This document shows positions 13,781 to 22,457 of a stretch of DNA of 28,073 nucleotides, one piece after another; the stretch's first letter is position 1, and each line of letters opens with the position of its first letter. The translations under genes and the position numbers were made by a program. The notes under the pieces were generated by a model. The model had not been told where the DNA came from. It saw only the letters and a list, made by a program, of their open reading frames with translations, and searched no databases. This DNA comes from a virus: positions 1-28,073 of IMG/VR virus record IMGVR_UViG_3300006086_000027; one strand, 5' to 3'.

Positions 13781-16700
13781 ATGAATCTTACACGAGAAAA
13801 ATGGGTTTTGGGTTGGACTCCAAGTGCGGATAGCACAAATGGTGATATTTCTGGCCTTCTAAGAATGGACAATTGTAGATTAGATGATATCGGGGCTTTG
13901 ACGTTGAATCATGGTGTAAAAAACATTAATCAAACTCAGTTTCCTGGTTTTGTTCATTCAATTTGGAGTCACCAGATTGGTGGAACAAAGCACAGATTCG
14001 TTGGAATTAGTACTGGATCTGTCATTCGATCTACAGATAATTTTAATACTGAGGATATTATCATTGATTCCAATGGAAGTCCTGCACGTGCACGATTTGC
14101 ATCTGTTCTCGGCAGTATTTTCATAAGTTCCAATGAACGAAAGAAGAAATTCGACGGTCAGAATGACTGGAACTGGGGAATTCCTACTCCTAAGACAGCT
14201 TGCATAACGACAATTAACAACCAGCCTACGTATAACGTAGCTAATCTTGACGGAAATGGAGGAGGTAATAACTGGGTACTTCTCGAAGGAGGAGGCGGTT
14301 CTGCGTTTCGCGTGGCTGGGAATTCAATAGTCTTCAGTTCTACAACTGATACTCTTCGAGCAATAGTTGCGACTCAGTATGCCGGCGGCGCAACTATTGA
14401 CTTTACTCAATTTCCCGGACAAGGATCTTCTCTTCCAACGGATACTTTTAATCTAAATACAACTATTGCAGATACTTCTAATTTAATAAAAATCAGAGTT
14501 GAATTCTTCCTTGGACCGGTTGCAGACGTTACTAATATTGCTAATAATGATTATTACTGGTTCGAATGGCAACATGACGTAGATCAGCAAGCATTCGTGG
14601 AAGGAGTGAATGCAACTTCAGTACTTAATGCAGCAAGACAAGATTTTACTCGTCAGGGTACTGACCAAACGCTTGATTGGAGTACTGTTGGCGCTGCCCG
14701 AGTTACTTATCTTTTTAGTTCCTTTGACACAAGGGAAGTCCTAGGAATCTTTGATTTCCAGTGGACAGGAAGTACGAAAGGGCCAATTAACGGACAAGAT
14801 ATTCAATACATAAGTGTTAATGTCAGGGACAATGGCGTTTATCAAGCGAAATCAGGACATTCTCCGTTCTTTGTAAATGAAGCTTTGCTTTATGTTGTGA
14901 ATGGAAGTGTTACAGTTTTCCCGGAATATCCGGCTGATCCGCAAGTTAATCATATTTGGATATACAGGAAAGGGGGGAATCTTACAGATTTTCTGCGCAT
15001 AGCGGATATTACTATAACTAATTTTGCAACTGGTGCAGGAACTTACATCGATGCAAGTGGGAATACAGGGAGCTTCTTAATTAACAATGGATTTACCGAC
15101 GTCTGTGTCGAAGCTGATGTTCAGACATTAGATCTTGCTGCTAATATTTTTACGAAATCATTCCAAGACATTTCCGATGAGATTTTCTCCATTGTAGATG
15201 GAATTTATTACGAGCGTCTCGTATGCTGCACCAGTACACAGATTTTCCTGTCCGAGTCTCTTAATCCGGATGCAATTGATGTTCGTGCTACGCTCCGCGT
15301 GAGCGGCGATCAGACTGAGACTAATTTTTGGGTAAGTAAAATTGCAAATAACCTCCTTCTCGTAGGAACTTCTAAGAATATTTATCAAATAACAGGTGAT
15401 CTTACGCTCCAACCGGATGGAACTATTAATGCTCAAATCGTAGCAGTTGGGGAACAACATCCACCGATTGCACTTGAATTTGCATTAGATAGTGGTGTTA
15501 TATTTTACATGTCTAATGACGGCTGGCGTTCGACGAATGGGGCACGAAGTGAACTTCTTTCGGCTCAGTTAAATCTCATGTTTCGTGGAGAATCGCGTTA
15601 TGGACTTCAGCCAGTATCTCTCTATCCGAATGCTCTTGCAAATTATCCCGCTACTATCTATAAGGGCCAGCTTATTACTTCTAACATTTCTGCTGATGGA
15701 ACTCGTCCGGTTTTTATTTATGATTTCCTTCTTCAGTACTGGCGCTTACTCCAAACTGATCCTATTAGTTTGTTCACTGAAGAAGACGGAACACTTCTTG
15801 GCGGATATGGTAATCCTGGAGATTTTTATATTAAACAAATGGACACTGGTTTTACCATCGATCGAGGAGGAGTAAGTTACTCTCAGAAAATTTATATTCA
15901 AACTGTCTATGACTCTAATCAGACTCCGAGAAATCGTAAGGATATGTTTACTCTCAAACTTACGATGGACACTGGAAATCAACCAGTTGAAGTTCACGTA
16001 GGACTTGATGGTGGAGGTTACGTTAGTCTTGGATTCTTTCAAGCTAATGGAATGAGTACGCTAGAAATTGACTTATTTTCACCTATCACGCAAGTTTATG
16101 GACTTCCGTTCCGGATAAGTTTGCTAATTACGAGTGATTATGCACTTACAACATTCAAACTGGCACGTCTCGATTACGAATACGCTCCGCGTCCTGAACA
16201 ACTTACGCAGTTACGGATTCTTCCAACTAATCTCGGAAGCTATTCGCGTAAACGCTTCACTAACTTCGCATTTGTTATTGATACTCTTGGCAATACTGTT
16301 AAGTTTCAACCGAATATTGATTTGGCCGATACAACTACTCCGGATGTTGCTGACTCCTTTACAACGGCTGGTAAGCAAACTTACATTTATTATTTTAAAC
16401 AAGAACAGCTTGGGACTGATATTGGAGGACTTATCACAGCGACAGGAAGTCAGAATTCGAAGTATCCGGCAGTCTTCGAATATTATGAAATAAACCTTGA
16501 CGAAATTGTCTCTGAAAAGCTTCCTGTTCCCGTCAAGTACCTTGTAATCCCGGCGAACAACTATGGAACCCCAGATAGAAAGAGACATAGTTCTTATAAA
16601 TTCCAAATTAACACTAGAGGACAGAACGTCCTTTTTACTCCCATCCTTGATGGAGCGGGAAGTCTTGTCACAAGCATGTTCAATACTACTACAAAACGGA

Positions 16701-17530
16701 CAGTTGAACATTTCTTTACGGCAGATACAATTGCTATTGATGTTGGCGGAACCTTGCAATCTCAAGCTAACACTCCATTCGAATTTTACGGAGTCATCGT
16801 TCCTCAAGTCCTGGAAGTTTTACCACCACGCCTGTTAGAATACAGGATTCCGGAATCTAATCTAAGAGTTGCTGCTAAGAAGAGAATTCGAACTCTTCCA
16901 TTCATGATTAATACTAATGGTCAGAATGTTGTGTTTACTCCAATTGTTGATAATGTGGCAGGAATTCCAACTACTTTTAATACTCCGCTTCGTCAGACAG
17001 TGTTTCATTATTTTTCAACGGATTCGTTTGGAGTAGATTACTCTGGTGAACTCAAAGCGCAAACAAGTACACCGTTTGAACTCTATGGACCTGACGGATC
17101 TCCCACACCTGGTTTTCTGCAACCGGAAATTGTTGAAGTTCTTCCAGTCACAAAAGTATTTGATCAAGTTGGTCCAGTCCATCTTCCACGTGTTGGAAAA
17201 ATAATAGGACTTCGGCTGCGAGTAATCGCAACTGATACGAGTCTGCCTTGGACAATGTACGAAGCTGATAATGTTATTGCGACAGGAACTCTTACTACTT
17301 ATCCAAATCTCGATTGGGTCTACGAGCAAGAATGGATTCAAAAGTCCCGTAATGCAACTGTGACGAGAATTGAAATAGGCCCAAGTCCCGGTGTGCTTCC
17401 CTTTAATCGTTATTATTTGGATCTCAAAGTTAATTACGGAGGCGGAGACACAGAAATTAAATGGCTTCGTGTTGCGCAGCAGGATGCTAATGTCAATAAG
17501 TATGGTCGTCCAGTTTCTTACATGGGCTAA
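13781..17530 (+). CDS. Large tail nozzle-like protein with triplicated C-terminal domain
   Basis: The largest protein here, 1249 residues. Its N-terminus (LRMDNCRLDDIGALTLNHG, residues 27-45) is the common opening of tail tubular/nozzle proteins of the T7 gp12/P22 gp10 sort. The first about 800 residues are beta-rich and propeller-like, with motifs such as NHIWIYRKGG, YYERLVCCTSTQIFLSE, NNLLLVGTSKNIYQITGD and VIFYMSNDGW. Residues about 808-1122 are three copies of a roughly 100-residue beta domain, followed by a final beta domain (PRVGKIIGLRLRVIAT... LDLKVNYGGGDTEIKW). It likely forms the tail tube tip and carries surface domains. No SD is visible before the ATG at 13781, just after the homing-endonuclease gene. 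Confidence 0.7.
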   Translation: MNLTREKWVLGWTPSADSTNGDISGLLRMDNCRLDDIGALTLNHGVKNINQTQFPGFVHSIWSHQIGGTKHRFVGISTGSVIRSTDNFNTEDIIIDSNGSPARARFASVLGSIFISSNERKKKFDGQNDWNWGIPTPKTACITTINNQPTYNVANLDGNGGGNNWVLLEGGGGSAFRVAGNSIVFSSTTDTLRAIVATQYAGGATIDFTQFPGQGSSLPTDTFNLNTTIADTSNLIKIRVEFFLGPVADVTNIANNDYYWFEWQHDVDQQAFVEGVNATSVLNAARQDFTRQGTDQTLDWSTVGAARVTYLFSSFDTREVLGIFDFQWTGSTKGPINGQDIQYISVNVRDNGVYQAKSGHSPFFVNEALLYVVNGSVTVFPEYPADPQVNHIWIYRKGGNLTDFLRIADITITNFATGAGTYIDASGNTGSFLINNGFTDVCVEADVQTLDLAANIFTKSFQDISDEIFSIVDGIYYERLVCCTSTQIFLSESLNPDAIDVRATLRVSGDQTETNFWVSKIANNLLLVGTSKNIYQITGDLTLQPDGTINAQIVAVGEQHPPIALEFALDSGVIFYMSNDGWRSTNGARSELLSAQLNLMFRGESRYGLQPVSLYPNALANYPATIYKGQLITSNISADGTRPVFIYDFLLQYWRLLQTDPISLFTEEDGTLLGGYGNPGDFYIKQMDTGFTIDRGGVSYSQKIYIQTVYDSNQTPRNRKDMFTLKLTMDTGNQPVEVHVGLDGGGYVSLGFFQANGMSTLEIDLFSPITQVYGLPFRISLLITSDYALTTFKLARLDYEYAPRPEQLTQLRILPTNLGSYSRKRFTNFAFVIDTLGNTVKFQPNIDLADTTTPDVADSFTTAGKQTYIYYFKQEQLGTDIGGLITATGSQNSKYPAVFEYYEINLDEIVSEKLPVPVKYLVIPANNYGTPDRKRHSSYKFQINTRGQNVLFTPILDGAGSLVTSMFNTTTKRTVEHFFTADTIAIDVGGTLQSQANTPFEFYGVIVPQVLEVLPPRLLEYRIPESNLRVAAKKRIRTLPFMINTNGQNVVFTPIVDNVAGIPTTFNTPLRQTVFHYFSTDSFGVDYSGELKAQTSTPFELYGPDGSPTPGFLQPEIVEVLPVTKVFDQVGPVHLPRVGKIIGLRLRVIATDTSLPWTMYEADNVIATGTLTTYPNLDWVYEQEWIQKSRNATVTRIEIGPSPGVLPFNRYYLDLKVNYGGGDTEIKWLRVAQQDANVNKYGRPVSYMG
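16202..17146 (+). repeat. Three tandem ~100-residue domains in the nozzle-like protein
   Basis: Three diverged protein-level units (about residues 808-916, 917-1016, 1017-1122) share the same landmarks: a start with Leu/Tyr-Ile-Pro, an SRKR or KKR/RKR basic step, then IDTLGNTV/INTRGQNV/INTNGQNV with KFQP/LFTP/VFTP. Next comes a Phe/Tyr-rich HFF/HYF step, DIGG/DVGG/DYSG, and PAVFEYY/PFEFYG/PFELYG before a closing LEVLP-type strand. Repeat units 2 and 3 are closer to each other than to unit 1. Confidence 0.8.
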
Positions 17531-17532
17531 GA

Positions 17533-18132
17533 ATGGCACAGCGCGGAACTGTTAATAACTGGAACGATTTGAATGCTGCGCTCCGGGATCTTTATTCATT
17601 CCAAGATTATTGGACGAGTTCTAATATTGATTTTCATGGACGACAAGTTAAGAATGCTGGTTTCGGAACTGATCCTAATGATTATGTCGTACTCGCTCAG
17701 CTTCCGAAATTTGTGGACAAAGATCTTACTCCAACTGGGAAAAAGAAGGCCGGGGGCAGTACGTATGATAAAGTTACATTTGGTATAGGAGTTGGAGCAA
17801 ATGTAGCAGTAGGAAATGATGTCACGCCACCTTATATTTGGTCAAATTCATCTAATGGACGTCCACAAATTGGTTTTTGCACCGCGAATATCTGTCCGAC
17901 TGGAAGCGATGTGATTATTGACATACTTCAGAATGGAACTAGTATTTTTGGAGCAACAAAGTTGCATCTTCCAGCCGGAACTGCTAATAAGAATGTAATT
18001 ACTTTCTCATCAATCTTTATTTCTAATCTTACTTTCAAGCGCAAGGACGTTATAAGTGCAAATGTTACCAAAGTTGGAAATGTTATTCCAGGACAGAATA
18101 TCACTGTTGTGATGTTTTGTAGTCTAATATGA
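17533..18132 (+). CDS. Tail fibre-like protein
   Basis: A 199-residue protein starts two bases after the nozzle gene. Its N-terminus (NNWNDLNAALRDLYSFQDYW) is helical. NIDFHGRQVKNAGFGTDPNDYVVLAQL (residues 31-57) matches the widespread phage fibre pattern 'D.hG..I.N...P...D', which marks the attachment/stalk end of fibres. The C-terminal part (125-196) is a beta sandwich with DVIIDILQNGTSIFG, LHLPAGT and NITVVMFC, a shape typical of small virion surface proteins. It probably attaches to the tail just encoded. The next gene overlaps by ATGA. Confidence 0.62.
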   Translation: MAQRGTVNNWNDLNAALRDLYSFQDYWTSSNIDFHGRQVKNAGFGTDPNDYVVLAQLPKFVDKDLTPTGKKKAGGSTYDKVTFGIGVGANVAVGNDVTPPYIWSNSSNGRPQIGFCTANICPTGSDVIIDILQNGTSIFGATKLHLPAGTANKNVITFSSIFISNLTFKRKDVISANVTKVGNVIPGQNITVVMFCSLI

Positions 18133-19019
18133 GCACTGGACCTTACTACAGTCCGGGTCCGATTTCGAATGTTACGCTAGATGCGTCCAATGTTCAAAAT
18201 TTTTTAACTCAACTAAGTGCAGCGCTCCAGGGAGTTGGATGGAAATTTGTGAAATATATTCCAAGTTCCAGCGGAGTTACGGGTTATGCGCTCGATTCTG
18301 TTCCTCTTGCAGGAACTGCTCAACAAATGAGAGTCTGGCTCTGGTATAATGGACGAATTAATGGCGTTGGATATCCTGAGCCTTTAATAACTGCAATGAC
18401 GACAGATGAGACTCTGTATGCAAAAGACGGGCCAATCACAATTAGTCCTGGAAAAACAGAACGAGTCATCTGTGGACCTTACCAATTCTTCTTACTTACG
18501 GAAAATCCAACTTATTTTAACGCTTCCTTTTCAATTAATGACTACGGTTGTGGAGTTCCCGTTTTGAAGTCTACTAATACGAATCCCGCCTTCTGGGCTA
18601 GGTATACTGGAGGTGGTTCCTCTGGATTTCGATGTTTCCGAGATACTCTAGTTCCTAATAACAGCTTCGGATACGCATTCCTACTTAATGGACTTTTTGC
18701 CAGTGATCTTAATGATTCTGCTACGATAGCTCCCCAGCTTCTTACAATGCGAAGCAGTGAACTTCAGCATCCGATTCCGTTTTTCGACGGAAATTTTCCT
18801 GTAATAGAGCCTTTGCTTGTTATGGGGAAAACTTATGGAACCGCTAACGCTGTAGGACTCTGGGATGCATTCGTTTATTCAAATCCTGTCTCTAGCAAGC
18901 TGGTAGCAGTTGCGGATAATCATACTTGGGAATCATACACCTTAGGTGCAGACTGTGGAAGTTTGTTTCTTGCAATAGCTGCTCAGCCAGCGGCAGGAGT
19001 TCCGGGACTTAGTTATTGA
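18129..19019 (+). CDS. Tail protein A of a related pair
   Basis: A 296-residue protein in ATGA overlap with the fibre-like gene. It opens with FLTQLSAALQGVGWKFVKY (residues 25-43), contains RVICGPYQFFLLTENPTYFNASF (about 113-135), and closes with GLWDAFVYSNPV (about 244-255) and CGSLFLAIAAQ. The same landmarks occur in the next protein in the same order, which suggests an old duplication. It has no enzymatic motif. The overlapping reading frames on both sides point to coordinated production with tail components. No named family recognised. Confidence 0.6.
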   Translation: MSTGPYYSPGPISNVTLDASNVQNFLTQLSAALQGVGWKFVKYIPSSSGVTGYALDSVPLAGTAQQMRVWLWYNGRINGVGYPEPLITAMTTDETLYAKDGPITISPGKTERVICGPYQFFLLTENPTYFNASFSINDYGCGVPVLKSTNTNPAFWARYTGGGSSGFRCFRDTLVPNNSFGYAFLLNGLFASDLNDSATIAPQLLTMRSSELQHPIPFFDGNFPVIEPLLVMGKTYGTANAVGLWDAFVYSNPVSSKLVAVADNHTWESYTLGADCGSLFLAIAAQPAAGVPGLSY

Positions 19020-20212
19020 TGAGCATTCATAACAGTGGAAACGTCACAATTGCAAGTGGAACTTTTACAAGTATATTCACTGATTCAGAAAACATGGTTC
19101 AGTTTATTAAAAATACGCTAGTTCAAGCAAGCTGGACTCGTAAGAAAGTTCTCGCTGGAATTTCATTTCTTGCGCTTGCGATTACGGACGGGGATCAATT
19201 TACCCTAGGAAGTCAGATTTTCACAGCTTATACAGGAGCTGCACATGGACCTAATCCATTTCCGGTTGGATCTAATACGGCAACGAATCTCATGAGTCTT
19301 GGGAATGTCGTTCAATCAGTTCTCGGGTGGACTTTTACAACCAATAATTTTAATATAATTACATTTACTGTCAATGACACTGGAGATCCTGAGAATGACG
19401 GGAACTTACAATTTTGCCAAGTCAATCCGACAGGAACTGTAGGACAGTACGATTTTAATCCGAATGCATCTCCCGGACAGGGAATCACATGGGGCGGTGG
19501 ATTTACCCTTACAAGTCAAGCGGTGAATTCAACTCCACTAATTCTCACAGTTGTTACTAATAATAGTTCAACAATCAGTATCTGGGCTGGTCTTTTCAAG
19601 AATTCCTTCGAGTGGAACGGATGGAAGCAAGGAAATCAATGGCAGATAATTGCCAGTCGTTATCAGTTCCTGTTCTACGTGCCCATGAATATTACGGCAG
19701 GAACTTTCTTCCTGGGAAGTCATCTTTTCCCGTCTCCAGGACTGGATCACTGTAATTATTGTAATGGTCCCGTTGATCCAATTATTCCAGTCGGTGGAGA
19801 CCGAGCGAGTCTTGTGTCAGTTGGTAATAATTATTATGTTAATGCTGGGGCAGAGTATTTCACGATTCCATCAGCGGCTGAAATTTCACAACCTGTTCTT
19901 TCATTTCCTGGTCTTGGTTCTGCTATTACTCCTGGAGACAAGTTAGGAAACAGACTCGCTGGAAAAGACATAGTTAACGATCTCGGATTTGCAATTCCTT
20001 ATGAAGCAGCACTTGTTGCATGTCAAAGTAATCCTAGTGGAGCTAATCCTAATTTCTCCATTCTTGGTTATTTGTGGGATTCTGTTGTATATTCTGGCTA
20101 TGACCTTCCTGATAATCCTGCCCAAATTTCTGGCGTTTCTTCGATAGTCCTACTTTCCCAAAGTGGTACGACTTCTGATTCACGAGCTAGTCTAGTGGCT
20201 GCTCTAGCATGA
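19019..20212 (+). CDS. Tail protein B of a related pair, with inserted domain
   Basis: A 397-residue protein. The ATG at 19019 overlaps the previous stop (TGATG) and is preferred over the TTG three bases earlier. Landmarks shared with the preceding protein are FIKNTLVQASWTRKKV near the start, WQIIASRYQFLFYVPMNITAGTFF in the middle and LGYLWDSVVYSGY near the end. Between the first two lies an extra segment (residues about 52-190, DGDQFTLGSQIFTAY, then LGNVVQSVLGWTF). It resembles the 'GDTFTIGG..YTF' strand-and-helix domain common in phage baseplate and tail proteins. Probable structural tail component; family unnamed. Its stop overlaps the start of the next tiny gene. Confidence 0.6.
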   Translation: MSIHNSGNVTIASGTFTSIFTDSENMVQFIKNTLVQASWTRKKVLAGISFLALAITDGDQFTLGSQIFTAYTGAAHGPNPFPVGSNTATNLMSLGNVVQSVLGWTFTTNNFNIITFTVNDTGDPENDGNLQFCQVNPTGTVGQYDFNPNASPGQGITWGGGFTLTSQAVNSTPLILTVVTNNSSTISIWAGLFKNSFEWNGWKQGNQWQIIASRYQFLFYVPMNITAGTFFLGSHLFPSPGLDHCNYCNGPVDPIIPVGGDRASLVSVGNNYYVNAGAEYFTIPSAAEISQPVLSFPGLGSAITPGDKLGNRLAGKDIVNDLGFAIPYEAALVACQSNPSGANPNFSILGYLWDSVVYSGYDLPDNPAQISGVSSIVLLSQSGTTSDSRASLVAALA

Positions 20213-20379
20213 ATACTATTGACTTTGGTTACGACCAAATTTCTCCGACTTTTGTCGGTCACGTAGATGCACTTACAGTACAAGGGCCGGGAGCACTTCT
20301 TGGGGAAATGTCAACTACTGGAATCGTGCCTCCAGGCCCGCCGATTTCGGGAGTAGCACTAAGAAATTACAGTTTTTAG
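20209..20379 (+). CDS. 56-residue hypothetical protein
   Basis: A short frame starts at an ATG overlapping the preceding stop (ATGA) and ends in TAG at 20377-20379, filling an otherwise empty 180-base gap. The product reads ...DALTVQGPGALLGEMSTTGIV... with a Pro-rich turn (PPGPP, 41-45) and the end ALRNYSF, and has no clear domain. The overlap makes translation plausible, but no strong SD is seen. Two short perfect hairpins lie inside its first 50 bases. Whether the region works as a gene, an RNA structure or both cannot be told from sequence. Confidence 0.45.
   Translation: MNTIDFGYDQISPTFVGHVDALTVQGPGALLGEMSTTGIVPPGPPISGVALRNYSF
20224..20258 (+). other. Two adjacent perfect hairpins
   Basis: TTTGGT-TACG-ACCAAA (20224-20239) is a six-base-pair stem with a UACG loop. 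CCGAC-TTTT-GTCGG (20245-20258) is a five-base-pair stem with a four-base loop. No T run follows, so this is not a standard terminator. It may slow ribosomes or stabilise or process the mRNA between the tail and internal-protein genes. Confidence 0.4.
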
Positions 20380-20393
20380 AAAGTGTGTAGCCG

Positions 20394-21095
20394 ATGGCTT
20401 TTATTCCAGCACTAATCGGGGGGCTCGAAGGTCTTGCAGGAGGATTACTTAATAGACCACAAACGACTACAAGCGGAGGAACTTCTTCGACTACGTCGAA
20501 TTCTTCGGGAACTACGACAGGAACTTCTCTTCCGAACTACGATCCGATGCAGTTGCAGATGAGAAATTTCCTGCTTAATCAATTTTATAACCAAGCTAAT
20601 CCTAATGCGATCGGAAATCTTGTAAGTAATTATACTGCCGGTGGAATCAATACAATTAATCAAGGCGCTGGTGCTGCGCAGCAATCGTTGCAGAATCGAT
20701 TAGCCGGAAGTGGCCTCAGTTTTTCAAATGCTGCTCCGTTTGCACAGTCTTCAATTGATCAAAGTCGAATTGGTGGAATTACTGCACTTCGTACACAAGC
20801 ACCGATCTTACAAAGTAACTTACAACAATCACGACTCACGGATTTTTCTAGTTTCTTGCAAGGACTTCCTGTTGGGCAAACTACGACAGGAACTACTACT
20901 CAGCAAGGAACTCAAAATACTACTCAGACAGGAAATGTTACTCAGCCTGGAAATATTCTTGGTGGTGCTGCTTCTGGAATTGCAACAACTCTTGCAGGTT
21001 TGTATGGAATGGGAGCTTTTAAAGGAAGTCAACCGAGCACTTACAATCCGAATCCTGGTGGACTTGGGATTTCTAACAACTGGGGGCAAGGATAA
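20394..21095 (+). CDS. Probable internal virion / ejection protein (first of three)
   Basis: A 233-residue protein has a short glycine-rich hydrophobic start (FIPALIGGLEGLAGGLL, residues 3-19). Two low-complexity Thr/Ser/Gln/Gly stretches (about 24-45 and 163-186) flank a helical core (50-158) with FLLNQFYNQANP and GINTINQGAGAAQQSLQNRLAGSGLS. Similar proteins precede coiled-coil proteins in many short-tailed phages and are injected or line the DNA channel. It starts a block of three genes placed after the tail genes, the position of P22 gp7/gp20/gp16-type ejection proteins. Order and composition support this; sequence identity is not claimed. Confidence 0.6.
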   Translation: MAFIPALIGGLEGLAGGLLNRPQTTTSGGTSSTTSNSSGTTTGTSLPNYDPMQLQMRNFLLNQFYNQANPNAIGNLVSNYTAGGINTINQGAGAAQQSLQNRLAGSGLSFSNAAPFAQSSIDQSRIGGITALRTQAPILQSNLQQSRLTDFSSFLQGLPVGQTTTGTTTQQGTQNTTQTGNVTQPGNILGGAASGIATTLAGLYGMGAFKGSQPSTYNPNPGGLGISNNWGQG

Positions 21096-22456
21096 TGGCA
21101 CTTAATTTCATTGATGTTGGAAGTTCAGTAATTCAAGCTTACATGCACGGACGACAACTTCGTCAGGAGCAAGAGCAACAACTATTCGAACGTGGAATGC
21201 AAGAGCAGCAGCAAAAGTTACGCGAAGCAGAATCCTCTCGTCAAGAACAGCAACTTCAGGGTTATTTAAAACATCTTACAGCGGAGGAGGAACATCAACA
21301 TGCTCAAATAGCTCTCGAACGAGCACAACATGAGCTTGAAGCAACTCGTACAATGGGTCAAATGCAGGCTGCAGGTCAATTGCGACCGATCCAAGCGGGA
21401 GAACAAGTTCCACAAGCTCTCCAATTTCAACAAGGGGGACAAAACCTACGATTAGCTACTCCTGAAGAAATTCGACAATTTCAACTTGAAGGACAGCGGC
21501 AATCTGGACAAATTCAGGCTCAAACTGCTGGAGCGGAAACAACCGCTAAAGCAACAGCAGAAGAACCTTTTCAAGTTCGTGCAACTGAGCGTCAAACACA
21601 ACAGAAACTTCAGGAAATGGCAGCGGAACATGCTAACAAACTTGGAGAAATTGGCGAGGAAGCTAAAGGGCGAATGGCAACAACTCAATTACAAGCACAT
21701 GCCGGAATTACAGAAGCTGGTATTCGTGCTCGTGCTGAAACTGATGCAGCAAGAATTCATATGTTCGGTGATCCTAATATGACCGCGGACGACTGGGCTT
21801 CTCGCGTAACTCCTTATTTGTATGGGGAAGTTAAGAAACCACTTGGAAATGCTCCAATCGATCAGATTATGAGAAATCATATTCAAGCAGCAATTCCCGG
21901 CGGACAAGGACAGGAAATTACCGCTGATAAAGCTCAGAAAGTAGCTAATCTTAATCGTGTATTCGAAATTTATGATAATATGGCAGGACAGATTAAGAAT
22001 CTTCCAACTAGCAGAGTTCTTGCAAACGGGCAGCATCAATTAGCTAAGATAAGTGGAACTGACTCTCAGAATATGCAAAATCAAATTGAATCACAAGCAA
22101 TTCCACTTCTTCAAGCACAAGGAATGTACAGTGCGCAAGGAATTCGTACTGAAATGACAAGACTCAAGGGAATCATGGGTGGACTTCCAGGAACTACTCA
22201 AGAGCAAGCGATTTCTAATATTAATCTTGGAAAGAGTCTTGCGACAGGAAATGTCCTTGATACTGTTCTTGGAGGAGTTAATGAGAAACAGAAACTAATG
22301 CTTTTGCAACATTATCTTCCTAACACGGATCTTAGTCAGTTTAAAACTTCCTACGGTGGACAACAAGTTCCGAGATATCAGAAAAGCCCGCAGAGCGGAC
22401 AGTGGCTTCATTTAAATCCTGACAAGGGAACCTATGACAGCATAGACGCTCAATAA
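21095..22456 (+). CDS. Coiled-coil internal virion / ejection protein (second of three)
   Basis: A 453-residue protein starts on the previous stop (TAATG). Residues about 18-95 and 125-215 are Gln/Glu/Arg/Ala-rich and coiled-coil-like (QEQEQQLFERGMQEQQQK, AEHANKLGEIGEEAKGR). The C-terminal half (225-440) is a mixed helical domain (ADDWASRVTPYLYGEV, QKLMLLQHYLPN). Long helices with few cysteines and no enzyme motif fit an ejected channel-forming protein. It lies between a Gly-rich small protein and a larger membrane-active-looking protein, as expected for a three-protein DNA ejection set. Confidence 0.6.
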   Translation: MALNFIDVGSSVIQAYMHGRQLRQEQEQQLFERGMQEQQQKLREAESSRQEQQLQGYLKHLTAEEEHQHAQIALERAQHELEATRTMGQMQAAGQLRPIQAGEQVPQALQFQQGGQNLRLATPEEIRQFQLEGQRQSGQIQAQTAGAETTAKATAEEPFQVRATERQTQQKLQEMAAEHANKLGEIGEEAKGRMATTQLQAHAGITEAGIRARAETDAARIHMFGDPNMTADDWASRVTPYLYGEVKKPLGNAPIDQIMRNHIQAAIPGGQGQEITADKAQKVANLNRVFEIYDNMAGQIKNLPTSRVLANGQHQLAKISGTDSQNMQNQIESQAIPLLQAQGMYSAQGIRTEMTRLKGIMGGLPGTTQEQAISNINLGKSLATGNVLDTVLGGVNEKQKLMLLQHYLPNTDLSQFKTSYGGQQVPRYQKSPQSGQWLHLNPDKGTYDSIDAQ

Positions 22457-22457
22457 A

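Noticed and set aside
16211-16807. 198-codon open frame on the minus strand
   Set aside because: It lies wholly inside the triplicated domain of the nozzle-like gene, has no recognisable domain or start signal, and is explained by the codon pattern of the plus-strand gene.
17015-17539. 174-codon minus-strand frame
   Set aside because: Antisense shadow of the nozzle-like gene end; no SD or plausible domain and no neighbouring minus-strand operon.
20879-20960. ACT/CAG-rich repeated DNA in the first ejection-like gene
   Set aside because: Explained by a Thr/Gln/Gly low-complexity linker in the protein; no regular unit to call a separate repeat or origin.
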